This document shows, piece by piece, positions 8,186 through 16,541 of a stretch of DNA of 64,000 nucleotides (the stretch's first letter is position 1; the number at the start of each line of letters is the position of its first letter). A program made the position numbers and the translations under genes. The stretch lies in the NCBI RefSeq assembly GCF_049723235.1, contig NZ_JBNARB010000012.1, forward strand, positions 1 through 64,000, read 5' to 3'. Source of the DNA: Thermovenabulum sp049723235 (GTDB taxonomy: Bacteria > Bacillota > Thermosediminibacteria > Thermosediminibacterales > Thermosediminibacteraceae). The notes beneath the pieces are model-generated. The model had not been told where the DNA came from. It saw only the letters and a list, made by a program, of their open reading frames with translations, and ran no database searches.

Positions 8186-8308
8186 AACCTTCTCCCATCC
8201 GGACTATACCGTCGGCTCCGGAATTTCACCGGATCAGCCCCTGAAGGGCTCGCGGGCTCGCCTTTCGGCTCACCGCCGGTCGGGAATTTCACCCTGCCCC
8301 GAAGGTTT
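8186..8308 (-). ncRNA. FMN riboswitch (RFN element)
   Basis: On the minus strand the segment contains the conserved RFN blocks: the GGGGCAGGGTGAAATTCCC entry, the GACCGGCGGT junction, a variable hairpin, and the closing CCGACGGTATAGTCCGGAT with GGGAGA. The outer P1 arms are 8186-8192 and 8301-8307. The RFN family binds FMN and represses riboflavin synthesis or uptake genes, which fits ribU downstream. Confidence 0.95.
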
Positions 8309-8336
8309 TTCGGTCCTTTTTTAAATTTTCATTTAT

Positions 8337-8365
8337 ATATTACCATAGAATTAAAAATTACACAA
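8337..8365 (-). promoter_or_regulatory. Candidate promoter of the RFN-ribU transcript
   Basis: On the minus strand an extended -10 TGGTAATAT (8337-8345) lies 17 bases after TTGTGT (8360-8365), about 30 bases before the aptamer. The -35 matches weakly. Confidence 0.4.
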
Positions 8366-8409
8366 TATAAGAATTATTAAATATAATATTTTTAAATTTT
8401 TTTAAAATA

Positions 8410-9564
8410 TTATCTCTTATACACAACCTCACCATTTATAATCACAATATCCGGTCTTGCCATTAAGTCAAAGGGGAATTTATCCCATATTACGATGTCC
8501 GCATCCTTTCCTTTTTCTATGCTGCCCACCCTGTCGGCAATACCTATTATTTCAGCGGCATTTTTCGTAATTGCAAGTAACGCATCTTCTTCTTTCATCC
8601 CTTCCTTCACCGCAAGAGCGGCAAGAAGCGGAAGGTACTGAATGGGGATAACGGGATGGTCGGTCATTATAGCGACTTTTACTCCCTTTTCCGCAAGAAC
8701 TCCCGGAGTTTTAAAAGTAAGGTCTTTTAATTCATACTTTGATTTGGAGGTGAGGGAAGGCCCTACCACCGCAGGCACATTTTCTTTTGCTATTTTATCG
8801 GCTATCAGGTGCCCTTCGGTGCAGTGTTCAATGACCAGATCCACATCAAACTCCTTTGCTATCCTGATAGCGGTAATTATATCATCTGCCCTGTGAGCGT
8901 GAGCCCTGAGGGGAAGCTTTTTGTCAAGGACTTCGCAAAGGATTTCCATTTTTAAATCCGTTTCAAATACTTCGCCCTCTTTTGTCCTTTCCTTTTTGAG
9001 CTTGTAATTTCTCGCCTTATAAAGGGTCTCCCTTAAAAGTGCGGCTGTAGCCATTCTTGTTGCAGGGGATTTTTTTTGCTCTCCGTAAACCCTTTTGGGG
9101 TTTTCTCCAAAGGCGATCTTTAATCCCGCAGGAGATTTTATTATCATTTCATCTACAACCCTGCCATGGGTTTTTAATGCGGCGGATTGTCCCCCGATTA
9201 CGTTGGCACTGCCCGGGCCGGTAAATACCGCGGTGACGCCTCCCTTTACGGCATCTTTAAAAGCCACATCTGCAGGGTTTACGGCATCTATAGCCCGTAG
9301 GTGCGGAGTTATCGGATCCGTCCACTCATTTCCGTCCTCTCCTATGGCACCCACACCTTCCTCAAAAAGCCCTATATGGCAGTGGGCATCGATGAAACCG
9401 GGAAATATGTACTTACCTTTCGCGTCAATTGCTTCAACACCCTCCGGTATTTCAGCCCTTTCCGCCACATCAACAATTTTACCGCCGTCGATAAAAATTA
9501 CTCCTTCTTCTATTACCCTTTTATTGGCCATTGTATAAATTTTTCCACCCTTTACCGCAAGCAT
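8410..9564 (-). CDS. Metal-dependent amidohydrolase (imidazolonepropionase-like)
   Basis: A 384-residue amidohydrolase-superfamily enzyme. The metal ligands are visible: GFIDAHCHIG (about residues 55-64), a later RAHAHRADD (His near 222-224), EHCTEGH (near 246) and MTDHPVIP as the catalytic Asp (near 299). Its composite beta domain is formed by residues 1-50 and the last 45 (GSIEKGKDADIVIW). Members hydrolyse amide bonds in cyclic or peptide-like substrates; the exact substrate is unknown. GGAAGGAG precedes ATG 9564. It is the third gene of an operon with a C26 hydrolase and a D-aminopeptidase, so a role in breaking down D-amino-acid or gamma-glutamyl peptides is a reasonable inference. Confidence 0.85.
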   Translation of the reverse strand: MLAVKGGKIYTMANKRVIEEGVIFIDGGKIVDVAERAEIPEGVEAIDAKGKYIFPGFIDAHCHIGLFEEGVGAIGEDGNEWTDPITPHLRAIDAVNPADVAFKDAVKGGVTAVFTGPGSANVIGGQSAALKTHGRVVDEMIIKSPAGLKIAFGENPKRVYGEQKKSPATRMATAALLRETLYKARNYKLKKERTKEGEVFETDLKMEILCEVLDKKLPLRAHAHRADDIITAIRIAKEFDVDLVIEHCTEGHLIADKIAKENVPAVVGPSLTSKSKYELKDLTFKTPGVLAEKGVKVAIMTDHPVIPIQYLPLLAALAVKEGMKEEDALLAITKNAAEIIGIADRVGSIEKGKDADIVIWDKFPFDLMARPDIVIINGEVVYKR

Positions 9565-9578
9565 TTTACCACTCCTTC

Positions 9579-10400
9579 CTAATTAATACCCGGTGATATG
9601 GCGAGCATTGCCCGGAAAACTTTATAGGCTTCTAAGTAATCCTTTGCGGTGTAAATTACCGTCCTCGGGTCCTTCTTTTTGGTCCCGGGGATTAATAGGG
9701 TCATATCCGCCATAACCGTCCTGAAAAAGGAAACTTCAAGCTCTACGGGGCCCTCTTCTTTTACCGGTTTAAAGGAATCAATCTTAAGCAATGCCTCCTT
9801 AACCCCTTCTTCTATCTTCCTTTTAACTATATCGAAGGGAAATACCCTGGCTGCATACCTTCCCACCGCTTCCTTTACAACCACGCCTACGATATCCCGG
9901 TGCAGCTCTTCCTTTGCACAGAGGACGGCATTTTGATCTCCGGTGATAAGGGCTACCGGAACACCGTAATATCCCGCAAGCCTTCCATTGAGGCCCGCCT
10001 CGCTCATTTCCCTCCCGTTTATTTTGGCGTACATCACCTTTGATGTATAGGTATGATCCATAATTGCATTATCCGTTCCCGCCCTCGCATGGTATCCCAC
10101 AAAGAAAACCGCCTTATAACTTTCATCTATCCCTTCCATCATGCTTAGAGGTTTGGGGCTTCCGCTAATAAGAACCGCTCTTTTATCCAGTTCTTCTATC
10201 AGGATATTGTCCATATTATTATGGGAATCGTTTACAACCACTTCCGTTGCCCCGAAGTCAAAGGCCGCCTGAATAACCGCATTTACCTCTTTTGTCATTA
10301 AAAGCCTCATCCTGTCGTACTCTTTATTTCCGGGCTCCGTATGGCTTGAAGAAACCACACCCGAAATACCCTCCATATCGGCAGAAATGAATATCTTCAT
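9579..10400 (-). CDS. M55 family D-aminopeptidase (DppA-like)
   Basis: A 273-residue protein of the DppA family, zinc-dependent D-aminopeptidases that assemble as ring-shaped decamers. Motifs seen: the N-terminal ISADMEGISGV (metal-binding Asp and Glu), VVNDSHNNM near residue 56, FVGYHARAG near 101 and GDQNAV near 154. In Bacillus DppA releases D-Ala from D-Ala-D-Ala-type peptides. AAGGAGG stands before ATG 10400, and the start overlaps the upstream C26-type gene by 4 bases, so the two are coupled. No dpp transporter genes are adjacent, unlike in Bacillus subtilis. Confidence 0.9.
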   Translation of the reverse strand: MKIFISADMEGISGVVSSSHTEPGNKEYDRMRLLMTKEVNAVIQAAFDFGATEVVVNDSHNNMDNILIEELDKRAVLISGSPKPLSMMEGIDESYKAVFFVGYHARAGTDNAIMDHTYTSKVMYAKINGREMSEAGLNGRLAGYYGVPVALITGDQNAVLCAKEELHRDIVGVVVKEAVGRYAARVFPFDIVKRKIEEGVKEALLKIDSFKPVKEEGPVELEVSFFRTVMADMTLLIPGTKKKDPRTVIYTAKDYLEAYKVFRAMLAISPGIN

Positions 10401-11107
10401 CTACCTTTCCTCCTTTTTATTTCCTCAATGAACCTCTCAAAGGGTTTTAATTGAACCGGGTCTTTTTGCCACATGCCTTCGGGATGCCACTGAAGTCCCA
10501 GGATAAATTTGTCCTGAGATACCGCTTCCACCGCTTCCACCACACCGTCAGGAGCATAGGCTACCGCTTTAAGATGGGGAGAAATATTTTTTATAGCCTG
10601 GTGGTGGAAGCTGTTTACCTTTACCTCTTCGGAATTAAAGATTTCAAAAAGGATCGTCCCTTTCTGAACCTTTACCGTGTGTGTAGCGTACCATCTGGGT
10701 GCACTCTGCGAATGTTTTATAGAGCCTTTAAGCTGGGAGGGTAAATCCTGATAAAGGCTCCCCCCGAGTGCCACGTTTATCACCTGAATTCCCCTGCAGA
10801 TGCCCATAACGGGCAAATTTCTATTAAACGCTTCCTTTACGAGAAAAATTTCCGCCTTATCCCTGGCCGGGCTGACCTCACCCAGTTCCTTTACCGGATC
10901 CTCTCCAAAAAGGAGCGGATCCACGTCCGGCCCCCCTGTAATTAAAACCCCGTCCACAAATCCCAGAATTTCCTGCAGGGTAAATTCCTCTAAAGGAGGT
11001 GTGATAAAAGGAATGCCTCCCGCTTTCTCCACTGCTAAATAATATCCTTCATTGAGAACGGCTTTTTCTTCGATATAAGAAGAAGTAAGCGCTATCTTTG
11101 GTCTCAT
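10397..11107 (-). CDS. Class I glutamine-amidotransferase-like hydrolase (peptidase C26, PuuD-like)
   Basis: A 236-residue protein with the class I GATase triad: nucleophile Cys in MGICRGIQVIN (about residue 103), then His and Glu in LQWHPEG (near 206-208). Residues 55-65 carry GVLITGGPDVDP. PuuD-family enzymes cleave gamma-glutamyl amides such as gamma-glutamyl-GABA; homologues in peptide operons may remove gamma-glutamyl residues from peptides. GGGGGG precedes ATG 11107. It is the first gene of the puuD-like/dppA/amidohydrolase operon. The substrate is inferred from context only. Confidence 0.87.
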   Translation of the reverse strand: MRPKIALTSSYIEEKAVLNEGYYLAVEKAGGIPFITPPLEEFTLQEILGFVDGVLITGGPDVDPLLFGEDPVKELGEVSPARDKAEIFLVKEAFNRNLPVMGICRGIQVINVALGGSLYQDLPSQLKGSIKHSQSAPRWYATHTVKVQKGTILFEIFNSEEVKVNSFHHQAIKNISPHLKAVAYAPDGVVEAVEAVSQDKFILGLQWHPEGMWQKDPVQLKPFERFIEEIKRRKGR

Positions 11108-11121
11108 AAAAACCCCCCATT

Positions 11122-12336
11122 TTAAAGAAGCTTAACCGCTTCCTTTGCTATATGCGGGTCAAATTGTTTTCCCGCATTTTTCAATATCTCTTCCCTGGCT
11201 TCATGGACATTTTTGATCCTCTGATAGGGTCTTTCAGAGGTCATCGCGTCGAAGGCATCGGCGATGGCCATAATCCTTGCTCCTAAAGGGATTTCCTCCC
11301 TGTAATACCCGTGGGGGTAACCCGAACCGTCGTATTTTTCATGATGGTTAATAGATATTGGAATAATCCTTTGCAGTTCCGTAACTATGCTCATTATATC
11401 CCCGGTGTAAACCGGATGCATTTTCATAATCTTAAACTCTTCATCCGTTAGTCTGCCCGGTTTATCCAGGATGAACCGGGGAATTGCTACCTTGCCCGCG
11501 TCGTGCAGATAAGCGGCAATTTTTATATCCGATAAATCCTTATGAGGTAGCCCCAGGCCCTTTGCAATTTTAACCGAATAAAGGGCTACCCGTTCTGAAT
11601 GCCCCGCCGTATAGTTGTGTTTTGCGTCAATTACCCGGCTGAATACCCTTATAATATCCCGGGCATCTCCGCCGCATTCATCAGCATCTATAAGCCTTTG
11701 TTTCTGGAGGGTTTCATAAAAAATTTTTGAAAGCTTTTCCTCATCGGAAAGCATTAAAAAAAAGTCCCTGTCCTCCAGGATAAAGGCGGTCAGCTCAAAA
11801 ATTAAACTGGATATTTCTTTATTCCGCCTTTCTTCAAGTTTTTTTATAATAACCTTCGCATCTTCCTTGTAATTCGTTTCCCTAAGCAAAATATCCACAA
11901 TGTCCGCCGCATGAATAATCTGCCCGCCTATATTGATATCATCCCCGGCTGTGCCCCTGGGGTATCCGCTTCCATCCCAGTTTTCATGGTGGTGCTCTAT
12001 CATACCGGCGGCAATCTTTAAAGGCTTAATTTCTCTTACAATTTCCGCTCCTTTAACGGGATGGTTAAAAATAATTGGATTTCGAAAATGATCTTTTATG
12101 TTTGTATAGTGCACCACATGCTCGGGTAAGGAAATAGCCCCAATATCGTGTAAAAGGCCGGCATAAAAAATATGGGCTTTATATTCGGGTAAAATATGTT
12201 CTGCCATTTTTTCGCATAAAAGAGCTACCCGCCACGCATGGTAAATTTTTTTGCTTTCATCCAGGTCCATCATCAGCGAAAGTGCCGCGATGAGTTCGGA
12301 AAAAAATTGTTCTTTTTTTTCCTGTCCGATATTCAT
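11122..12336 (-). CDS. Tandem HD-GYP domain phosphohydrolase
   Basis: A 404-residue protein built of two HD-GYP-like modules. The first (about residues 30-190) has HDIGAISLPE at 63-72 and HHHENWDGSGYPRG. The second (about 225-400) has HDAGKVAIPRFILDKPGRL, MHPVYTGDI and HHEKYDGSGYPHG. The second keeps the full HD and GYP motifs expected for c-di-GMP phosphodiesterases; the first carries HD and a GYP-like motif but diverges in the linking helix. There is no sensor domain or membrane helix. It starts 14 bases upstream of the C26-type gene and could head that operon. GGAGG precedes ATG 12336. Activity on c-di-GMP is inferred from motifs. Confidence 0.88.
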   Translation of the reverse strand: MNIGQEKKEQFFSELIAALSLMMDLDESKKIYHAWRVALLCEKMAEHILPEYKAHIFYAGLLHDIGAISLPEHVVHYTNIKDHFRNPIIFNHPVKGAEIVREIKPLKIAAGMIEHHHENWDGSGYPRGTAGDDINIGGQIIHAADIVDILLRETNYKEDAKVIIKKLEERRNKEISSLIFELTAFILEDRDFFLMLSDEEKLSKIFYETLQKQRLIDADECGGDARDIIRVFSRVIDAKHNYTAGHSERVALYSVKIAKGLGLPHKDLSDIKIAAYLHDAGKVAIPRFILDKPGRLTDEEFKIMKMHPVYTGDIMSIVTELQRIIPISINHHEKYDGSGYPHGYYREEIPLGARIMAIADAFDAMTSERPYQRIKNVHEAREEILKNAGKQFDPHIAKEAVKLL

Positions 12337-12428
12337 AAATCCTCCAAAATATTTTATTTTTGACTCATAAAAAATTATAGCAAAACTGACATTTTTTATA
12401 AATACACTTTTTCCCTATGAAAAAAATA

Positions 12429-12452
12429 AAAAAGCAGGTGTTCCTGCTTTTT
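12429..12452 (-). terminator. Terminator after mazF
   Basis: AAAGCAGG/CCTGCTTT forms an 8-bp stem with a 4-base loop and has long A and T tracts on either side. It lies about 16 bases past the mazF stop and separates that operon from the HD-GYP gene. Confidence 0.85.
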
Positions 12453-12467
12453 TTAAATTACCAAAAA

Positions 12468-12827
12468 TTAAAAGTCTACGAGTCCCAGACTTATTTTTAA
12501 GGCCTCATCCACTTTTGCCATTATTTCACTGTCTAAAAAGGTTATTTTCTCCTTTAACCGCCTTTTATCGATTGTCCTTAACTGTTCCAGTAATACCACC
12601 GAATCCTTTTCCAATCCGTAATCCTCTTTTTTAAGTTCCACGTGGGTAGGAAGTTTGGCTTTGTCGATCTGGGAAGTAATTGCCGCAACTATTACCGTCG
12701 GGCTGTATTTATTTCCCACATCGTTCTGCACCACCAGGACAGGGCGCACTCCACCCTGTTCCGATCCTACCACGGGATTTAAATCCGCATAAAATACATC
12801 TCCCCGTCGGACAAGCACGTCATTCAC
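12468..12827 (-). CDS. ndoA: MazF/EndoA-type mRNA interferase toxin
   Basis: A 119-residue PemK/MazF-fold endoribonuclease close to Bacillus EndoA. Seen: RRGDVFYADLNPVVGSEQGGVRPVLVVQND (GSEQGGxRP substrate loop, Arg of the catalytic pair), the conserved Thr/Ser in AAITSQIDKAKLPTHVEL, and the EQLRTIDKRRL segment. EndoA cleaves mRNA at UACAU in Bacillus subtilis; specificity here is unknown. It overlaps the antitoxin gene by 8 bases and has GGAGCGTGA before ATG 12827. The alr-mazE-mazF order equals that in Bacillus. Confidence 0.95.
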   Translation of the reverse strand: MNDVLVRRGDVFYADLNPVVGSEQGGVRPVLVVQNDVGNKYSPTVIVAAITSQIDKAKLPTHVELKKEDYGLEKDSVVLLEQLRTIDKRRLKEKITFLDSEIMAKVDEALKISLGLVDF

Positions 12828-13095
12828 GCTCCGACAGTCTTAACTCATAGGAAAAGAAATCCTGAATGTCCTGACAGATTCCCATTTCCGCAATTTTTAA
12901 ATTTATGTCTGCCATTTCCATATAGCCCGATTTAAGCTGCTCTCTCATCCTGAGCCTTTCCCTTTCTTTTATATAAAGCATCATGGCATCCCGAATCAAT
13001 TCGCTTCTATCTTTATTTTCCAAAGATAGAATTCCATCCAATTGTCGCAAAAGGTTTTCCGGCAAACTCACCGTAATTTTTACAAGTCCGGCCAC
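12820..13095 (-). CDS. ndoAI: MazE/EndoAI-type ribbon-helix-helix antitoxin
   Basis: A roughly 91-residue antitoxin. The N-terminal part is a ribbon-helix-helix DNA-binding domain (VKITVSLPENLLRQLDGIL...RSELIRDAMMLYI), the C-terminal tail is the charged toxin-binding region. I prefer the GTG start at 13095, with AGGGGG 6-7 bases upstream; the ATG at 13116 lies before that ribosome site and would add seven residues. It neutralises the MazF product and presumably autoregulates. A 70-base AT-rich gap separates it from alr, so it may also have its own promoter. Confidence 0.92.
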   Translation of the reverse strand: MAGLVKITVSLPENLLRQLDGILSLENKDRSELIRDAMMLYIKERERLRMREQLKSGYMEMADINLKIAEMGICQDIQDFFSYELRLSERE

Positions 13096-13166
13096 AGCGG
13101 CACCCCCTATGAGCATCTATAAAAACAAATCACTATAATTATTTGAATAAAAATAGAAAAATATAC

Positions 13167-14336
13167 CTAAGATGTTAAATAATTTTTAACCTTTATTATT
13201 TTACCATCTTCTATATAAACCCTTGGAACCCTTTTAGAAACGGCACACAGCACCTCATAGGAAATCGTACCTATGATTTTTGCTACTTCATCCGCCGTTA
13301 CACCGTTATTTTTACCATCGCCAAAAAGCTCTACATCGTCTCCCACTTTCAGTCCTTCGATCCCCGTCACATCTACCATACACTGGTCCATGCATACCCT
13401 TCCCACTACTTTTGCCCTTTTGTCTTTTACAAAAACCTCTCCTTTTGAAGAAAGCAGCCGGAAGTAACCATCCGCATACCCGGCAGGAAGTGTAGCAATT
13501 CTGCTCCTTCTTTGAGTTATAAAAGTCCCACCGTAGCTTACAGGTTTTCCTTTTTCCAGCTCCTTTAAATGGGCAATCTTTGTCTTAAAGCTCATTACGG
13601 GTTTTAACTTTACCTTTTCCTTATCCACCTCATCGGAAGGATAGCATCCGTAAAGCATTATTCCCGCCCTTACCATATCCAGATGGGTTTCGGGCAGGTC
13701 GATAATCGCCGCGCTGTTAGCGGCATGTTTTATGGGAATCCTGTATCCCTTATTTTCCAATCTGCCAACGACATCCATAAACTTATAAAACTGTTCAAAG
13801 GTAAAACCCTTATCCTTTTCATCCGCCCTGGCAAAATGGGTAAAAATGCCTTCCACTTCGATACCGGGGAGTTCAAATACCCTTTCTATTTCCGAAATAA
13901 TAGGGGAATCCGCTAAAAAACCTATTCTCCCCATGCCCGTATCCAGTTTAATATGAATCTTAACAGTCTTTCCCATTTGTGCTGCTTTAAGGGAAAGCTT
14001 TTCGGCCATTTCTACGCTGAACACGGTCTGAGTTATATTGTTCTCTATTATTTTATCAAACTGATCCTCCGGTGTAAAACCCAAAATAAGGATGGGAGCC
14101 CTGACACCCTCTCTTCTCAAAGCGAGGGCCTCGTCCAGAAAAGCGACGGCAAGGTATTCCGCTCCCATAGAAAGGGCTACCCGGGATACCTCAAAGGCTC
14201 CGTGCCCGTACGCATCCGCTTTTACCACTGCACAAAACTTTGAATTTTTGTTTTTCACTCTCAGGACTTCATTAATGTTGTGTTTTAAATTGTCCAAAAG
14301 AATCTCGGCTCTAGTAGGCCTTAGGGACTCTTTCAT
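13167..14336 (-). CDS. alr: Alanine racemase
   Basis: A 389-residue PLP enzyme converting L-Ala to D-Ala for peptidoglycan. Residues seen: PLP lysine in AVVKADAYGHGA (about residue 39), the second catalytic tyrosine in KPVSYGGTFI (near 270), and the TRAEILLDNLKHNI N-terminal motif. The length is typical. GAGGTGAG precedes ATG 14336. It lies between nnr and the mazEF pair in the order acpS-nnr-alr-mazE-mazF, a common Firmicutes arrangement. The 35-base gap to nnr suggests cotranscription. Confidence 0.96.
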   Translation of the reverse strand: MKESLRPTRAEILLDNLKHNINEVLRVKNKNSKFCAVVKADAYGHGAFEVSRVALSMGAEYLAVAFLDEALALRREGVRAPILILGFTPEDQFDKIIENNITQTVFSVEMAEKLSLKAAQMGKTVKIHIKLDTGMGRIGFLADSPIISEIERVFELPGIEVEGIFTHFARADEKDKGFTFEQFYKFMDVVGRLENKGYRIPIKHAANSAAIIDLPETHLDMVRAGIMLYGCYPSDEVDKEKVKLKPVMSFKTKIAHLKELEKGKPVSYGGTFITQRRSRIATLPAGYADGYFRLLSSKGEVFVKDKRAKVVGRVCMDQCMVDVTGIEGLKVGDDVELFGDGKNNGVTADEVAKIIGTISYEVLCAVSKRVPRVYIEDGKIIKVKNYLTS

Positions 14337-14371
14337 TTATCTCACCTCTTTTAAAAAGATTTATATTTATC

Positions 14372-15931
14372 TTAAAAAATCTTCAAAAAAGCTTCCGGTA
14401 TATTATCCAATATATCACCGGCAATCAGAGGAATTTCCCCTTTTTTCTCCCTTGCGATATCTCCTGCTAAACCGTGAATATACACGCCCGCACAGGCAGC
14501 CTTTAAAGGGTCCGGGTTTCTGGCAAAAAAGGCCGCAATCATGCCCGTAAGGACATCCCCGCTACCGCCGGTGGCCATACCGGGATTCCCGGTGGGATTG
14601 ATGTACACCGGAGAATCCGGTGATTTTACAAGGGTCCTTGCTCCTTTCAGAACCACCGTGCAATTAAATTCATCCGCCGCCTCCACCACCTTTTGCCATC
14701 GGTTTTCCTCTATCTCCTGCGGTGAGGTATTTAATAGCCTTGCCAGTTCCCCGGAATGGGGAGTTAAAATAATTTGTCCCTCTTTTTCCCTTAAAAGTTC
14801 GGGATGTTTTTGAAATGCGTTAATTCCGTCCGCATCCAAAACCAGAGGCTTTTTGCAGTTTTTTACAAATTCCCTGATGAACTTTTTTGTGTTTTCATTG
14901 GTAGATAAACCGGGCCCGACAGCGACCACATCGACCTTTTGTGAAAACTCCAAAGCCTTGTCCAGCGCATCCAAGGATATACATCCTCCCTGATCGGGGA
15001 GCGGCTTTTTCATCACTTCGGTCAGCTTTACCTCAAAAACCGCAGTCAAACTTTCCGGCACCCCAAGGGTAACAAGCCCTGCTCCCGAACGCTGGGCAGT
15101 AAGGGCGCATAAAGCTGCAGCCCCCGTCAGACCCTTTGAGCCGGCCAGAATAAAAACTTTGCCGAAAAAACCCTTGTGGACATTGGGAGGATAGGGTATA
15201 AAAAGATTTTTTATAAAATCTTCGTTTAAAAGAATACCTTCCGGTTCAATTTCTTCTATTAAATCCACCGGCATACCGATATCGGCAACTGTAACCCTGC
15301 CGGCGTAAACCGCACCGGGATATAAAAGCAGTCCCGGTTTTAAAAGACCCATTGTTACCGTTTCATCTGCTTTTACCGCCTCTCCCAGCACTTTACCGGT
15401 TCTTCCGCAGATGCCTGAAGGTATATCTACCGCCACCTTGTAACCCTTCATCTTATTTATTAAATTTATTACATCTTTATACCTTCCTTCAATATCTCCC
15501 TTTAAGCCCGTTCCAAAGAGAGCATCAATAAGTGCAAAATTTCCATCGTCCTTATTTAAGAGGTCATACGCCCTGTTTAACTGCTCGTTTGAAAAAATAT
15601 AATTCAAAGAAACGTTCATTTTCTCGAGGATTGTCAAATTAATGAGGGCATCTCCCGCTATGCTTTCCTTTTTTTCCGGGATAAAAATCTCTACCGAAAA
15701 ACCTTTATTTTTCAGATGCCTTGCCGCTACAAAACCGTCTCCTCCGTTATTGCCCTTGCCGCAAAAAATATAAACTTTTTTTGACGCAAAACATTTCCTT
15801 TGATATGCTTTCTCTACCACATCAGCTACAGCTTTACCTGCATTTTCCATCAGCACGATTCCCGGGACCTGGAAGTCTTCCATCGCCAGTTTATCCATTT
15901 TCCTCATGGTTTCCGGCATTACCACTTTCAT
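14372..15931 (-). CDS. nnr: Bifunctional NAD(P)H-hydrate epimerase / ADP-dependent dehydratase
   Basis: A 519-residue fusion that repairs hydrated NAD(P)H. The N-terminal YjeF_N epimerase domain (about 1-215) has GKGNNGGDGFVAARHL and VDIPSGICGRTG. The C-terminal carbohydrate-kinase-like dehydratase domain (about 235-515) has AGSKGLTGAAALCA, LTPHSGELARLL, and the GGSGDVLTGMIAAF signature. The start is ATG 15931 with GGGAGG 8 bases upstream; it overlaps the acpS end by about 40 bases. Both halves look intact. Confidence 0.95.
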   Translation of the reverse strand: MKVVMPETMRKMDKLAMEDFQVPGIVLMENAGKAVADVVEKAYQRKCFASKKVYIFCGKGNNGGDGFVAARHLKNKGFSVEIFIPEKKESIAGDALINLTILEKMNVSLNYIFSNEQLNRAYDLLNKDDGNFALIDALFGTGLKGDIEGRYKDVINLINKMKGYKVAVDIPSGICGRTGKVLGEAVKADETVTMGLLKPGLLLYPGAVYAGRVTVADIGMPVDLIEEIEPEGILLNEDFIKNLFIPYPPNVHKGFFGKVFILAGSKGLTGAAALCALTAQRSGAGLVTLGVPESLTAVFEVKLTEVMKKPLPDQGGCISLDALDKALEFSQKVDVVAVGPGLSTNENTKKFIREFVKNCKKPLVLDADGINAFQKHPELLREKEGQIILTPHSGELARLLNTSPQEIEENRWQKVVEAADEFNCTVVLKGARTLVKSPDSPVYINPTGNPGMATGGSGDVLTGMIAAFFARNPDPLKAACAGVYIHGLAGDIAREKKGEIPLIAGDILDNIPEAFLKIF

Positions 15932-16301
15932 CAAAAAGACCTCCCATAATACAGGCTACCGCACAGGCGTACTCCTTTGTGTGGCTTAAAGAAATATCTA
16001 TGAGTTTAAAGCCTTTTTTTAAAAATCTATCCTTTGCTTTTCCATAAAGAAAAACCCGGGGTTTTCCTTTCTCATCCTTCAGTATTTCTATATCCCTCCA
16101 GCTTACCTCTCCTATCCCCGTCCCGAGGGCCTTTGCCACCGCCTCTTTTGCGGCAAATCTTGCGGCAACACTTTGAAAGAAAAATTTATTTTCATTAAAA
16201 CTATTAATTTCTTTATCGGTAAAAATTTTTTTTAAAAATCTTTTATTTTTGCAGGCTCTTTTTACCCTTTCTACTTCCACAATGTCAATTCCTACACCCA
16301 T
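15891..16301 (-). CDS. acpS: Holo-[acyl-carrier-protein] synthase
   Basis: AcpS transfers 4'-phosphopantetheine from CoA to acyl carrier protein. The motifs are GVGIDIVEVERVKRA at the N-terminus (metal-binding Asp) and FAAKEAVAKALGTG (Glu/Lys of the active site, near 60-73). I favour ATG 16301, preceded by GGGGATGG at suitable distance; the ATG at 16310 lies immediately after the G run. The final 18 residues (ESGNAGNHEENG end) go beyond the normal AcpS length and overlap nnr. It heads the acpS-nnr-alr-mazEF unit. Confidence 0.94.
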   Translation of the reverse strand: MGVGIDIVEVERVKRACKNKRFLKKIFTDKEINSFNENKFFFQSVAARFAAKEAVAKALGTGIGEVSWRDIEILKDEKGKPRVFLYGKAKDRFLKKGFKLIDISLSHTKEYACAVACIMGGLFDESGNAGNHEENG

Positions 16302-16468
16302 TATTACCATCCCCGGTGTTTTACATTATTTTTTCCATATAAATACAATAATAAAATACTTACAGTTGAAAAAAATAAAATAGGATAAATTATTAAATTA
16401 AACTTATATAAACTTTCGATTTTTCTCTTTAAAATACCTTCTTTTTGACAAAATTTAAAAAATATTTT

Positions 16469-16485
16469 CTTGACCTTCTTTGACC
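16469..16485 (-). promoter_or_regulatory. CtsR-box operator of hsp20
   Basis: The minus strand reads GGTCAAA-GAA-GGTCAAG. The CtsR consensus in Firmicutes is a direct repeat (A/G)GTCAAA-NAN-(A/G)GTCAAA; only the last base differs. It overlaps the -35 and the start of the spacer of the hsp20 promoter, the position expected for repression that is relieved by heat. Confidence 0.85.
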
Positions 16486-16498
16486 TTCGTTGTATAAT
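16470..16498 (+). promoter_or_regulatory. Sigma-A promoter of hsp20
   Basis: The -35 is TTGACC (16470-16475), the spacer is 17 bases, and the -10 is a perfect TATAAT (16493-16498). Start of transcription would be near 16505, giving a leader of about 37 bases to ATG 16542. Confidence 0.85.
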
Positions 16499-16541
16499 TT
16501 AATTAGAATTTATGAAAAATTTACCAGAGGAGGTGCTTGCT

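Noticed and set aside
11122..12336. HD-GYP gene as a regulator of the mazEF operon
   Set aside because: A good terminator separates them and nothing in the sequence links the two.
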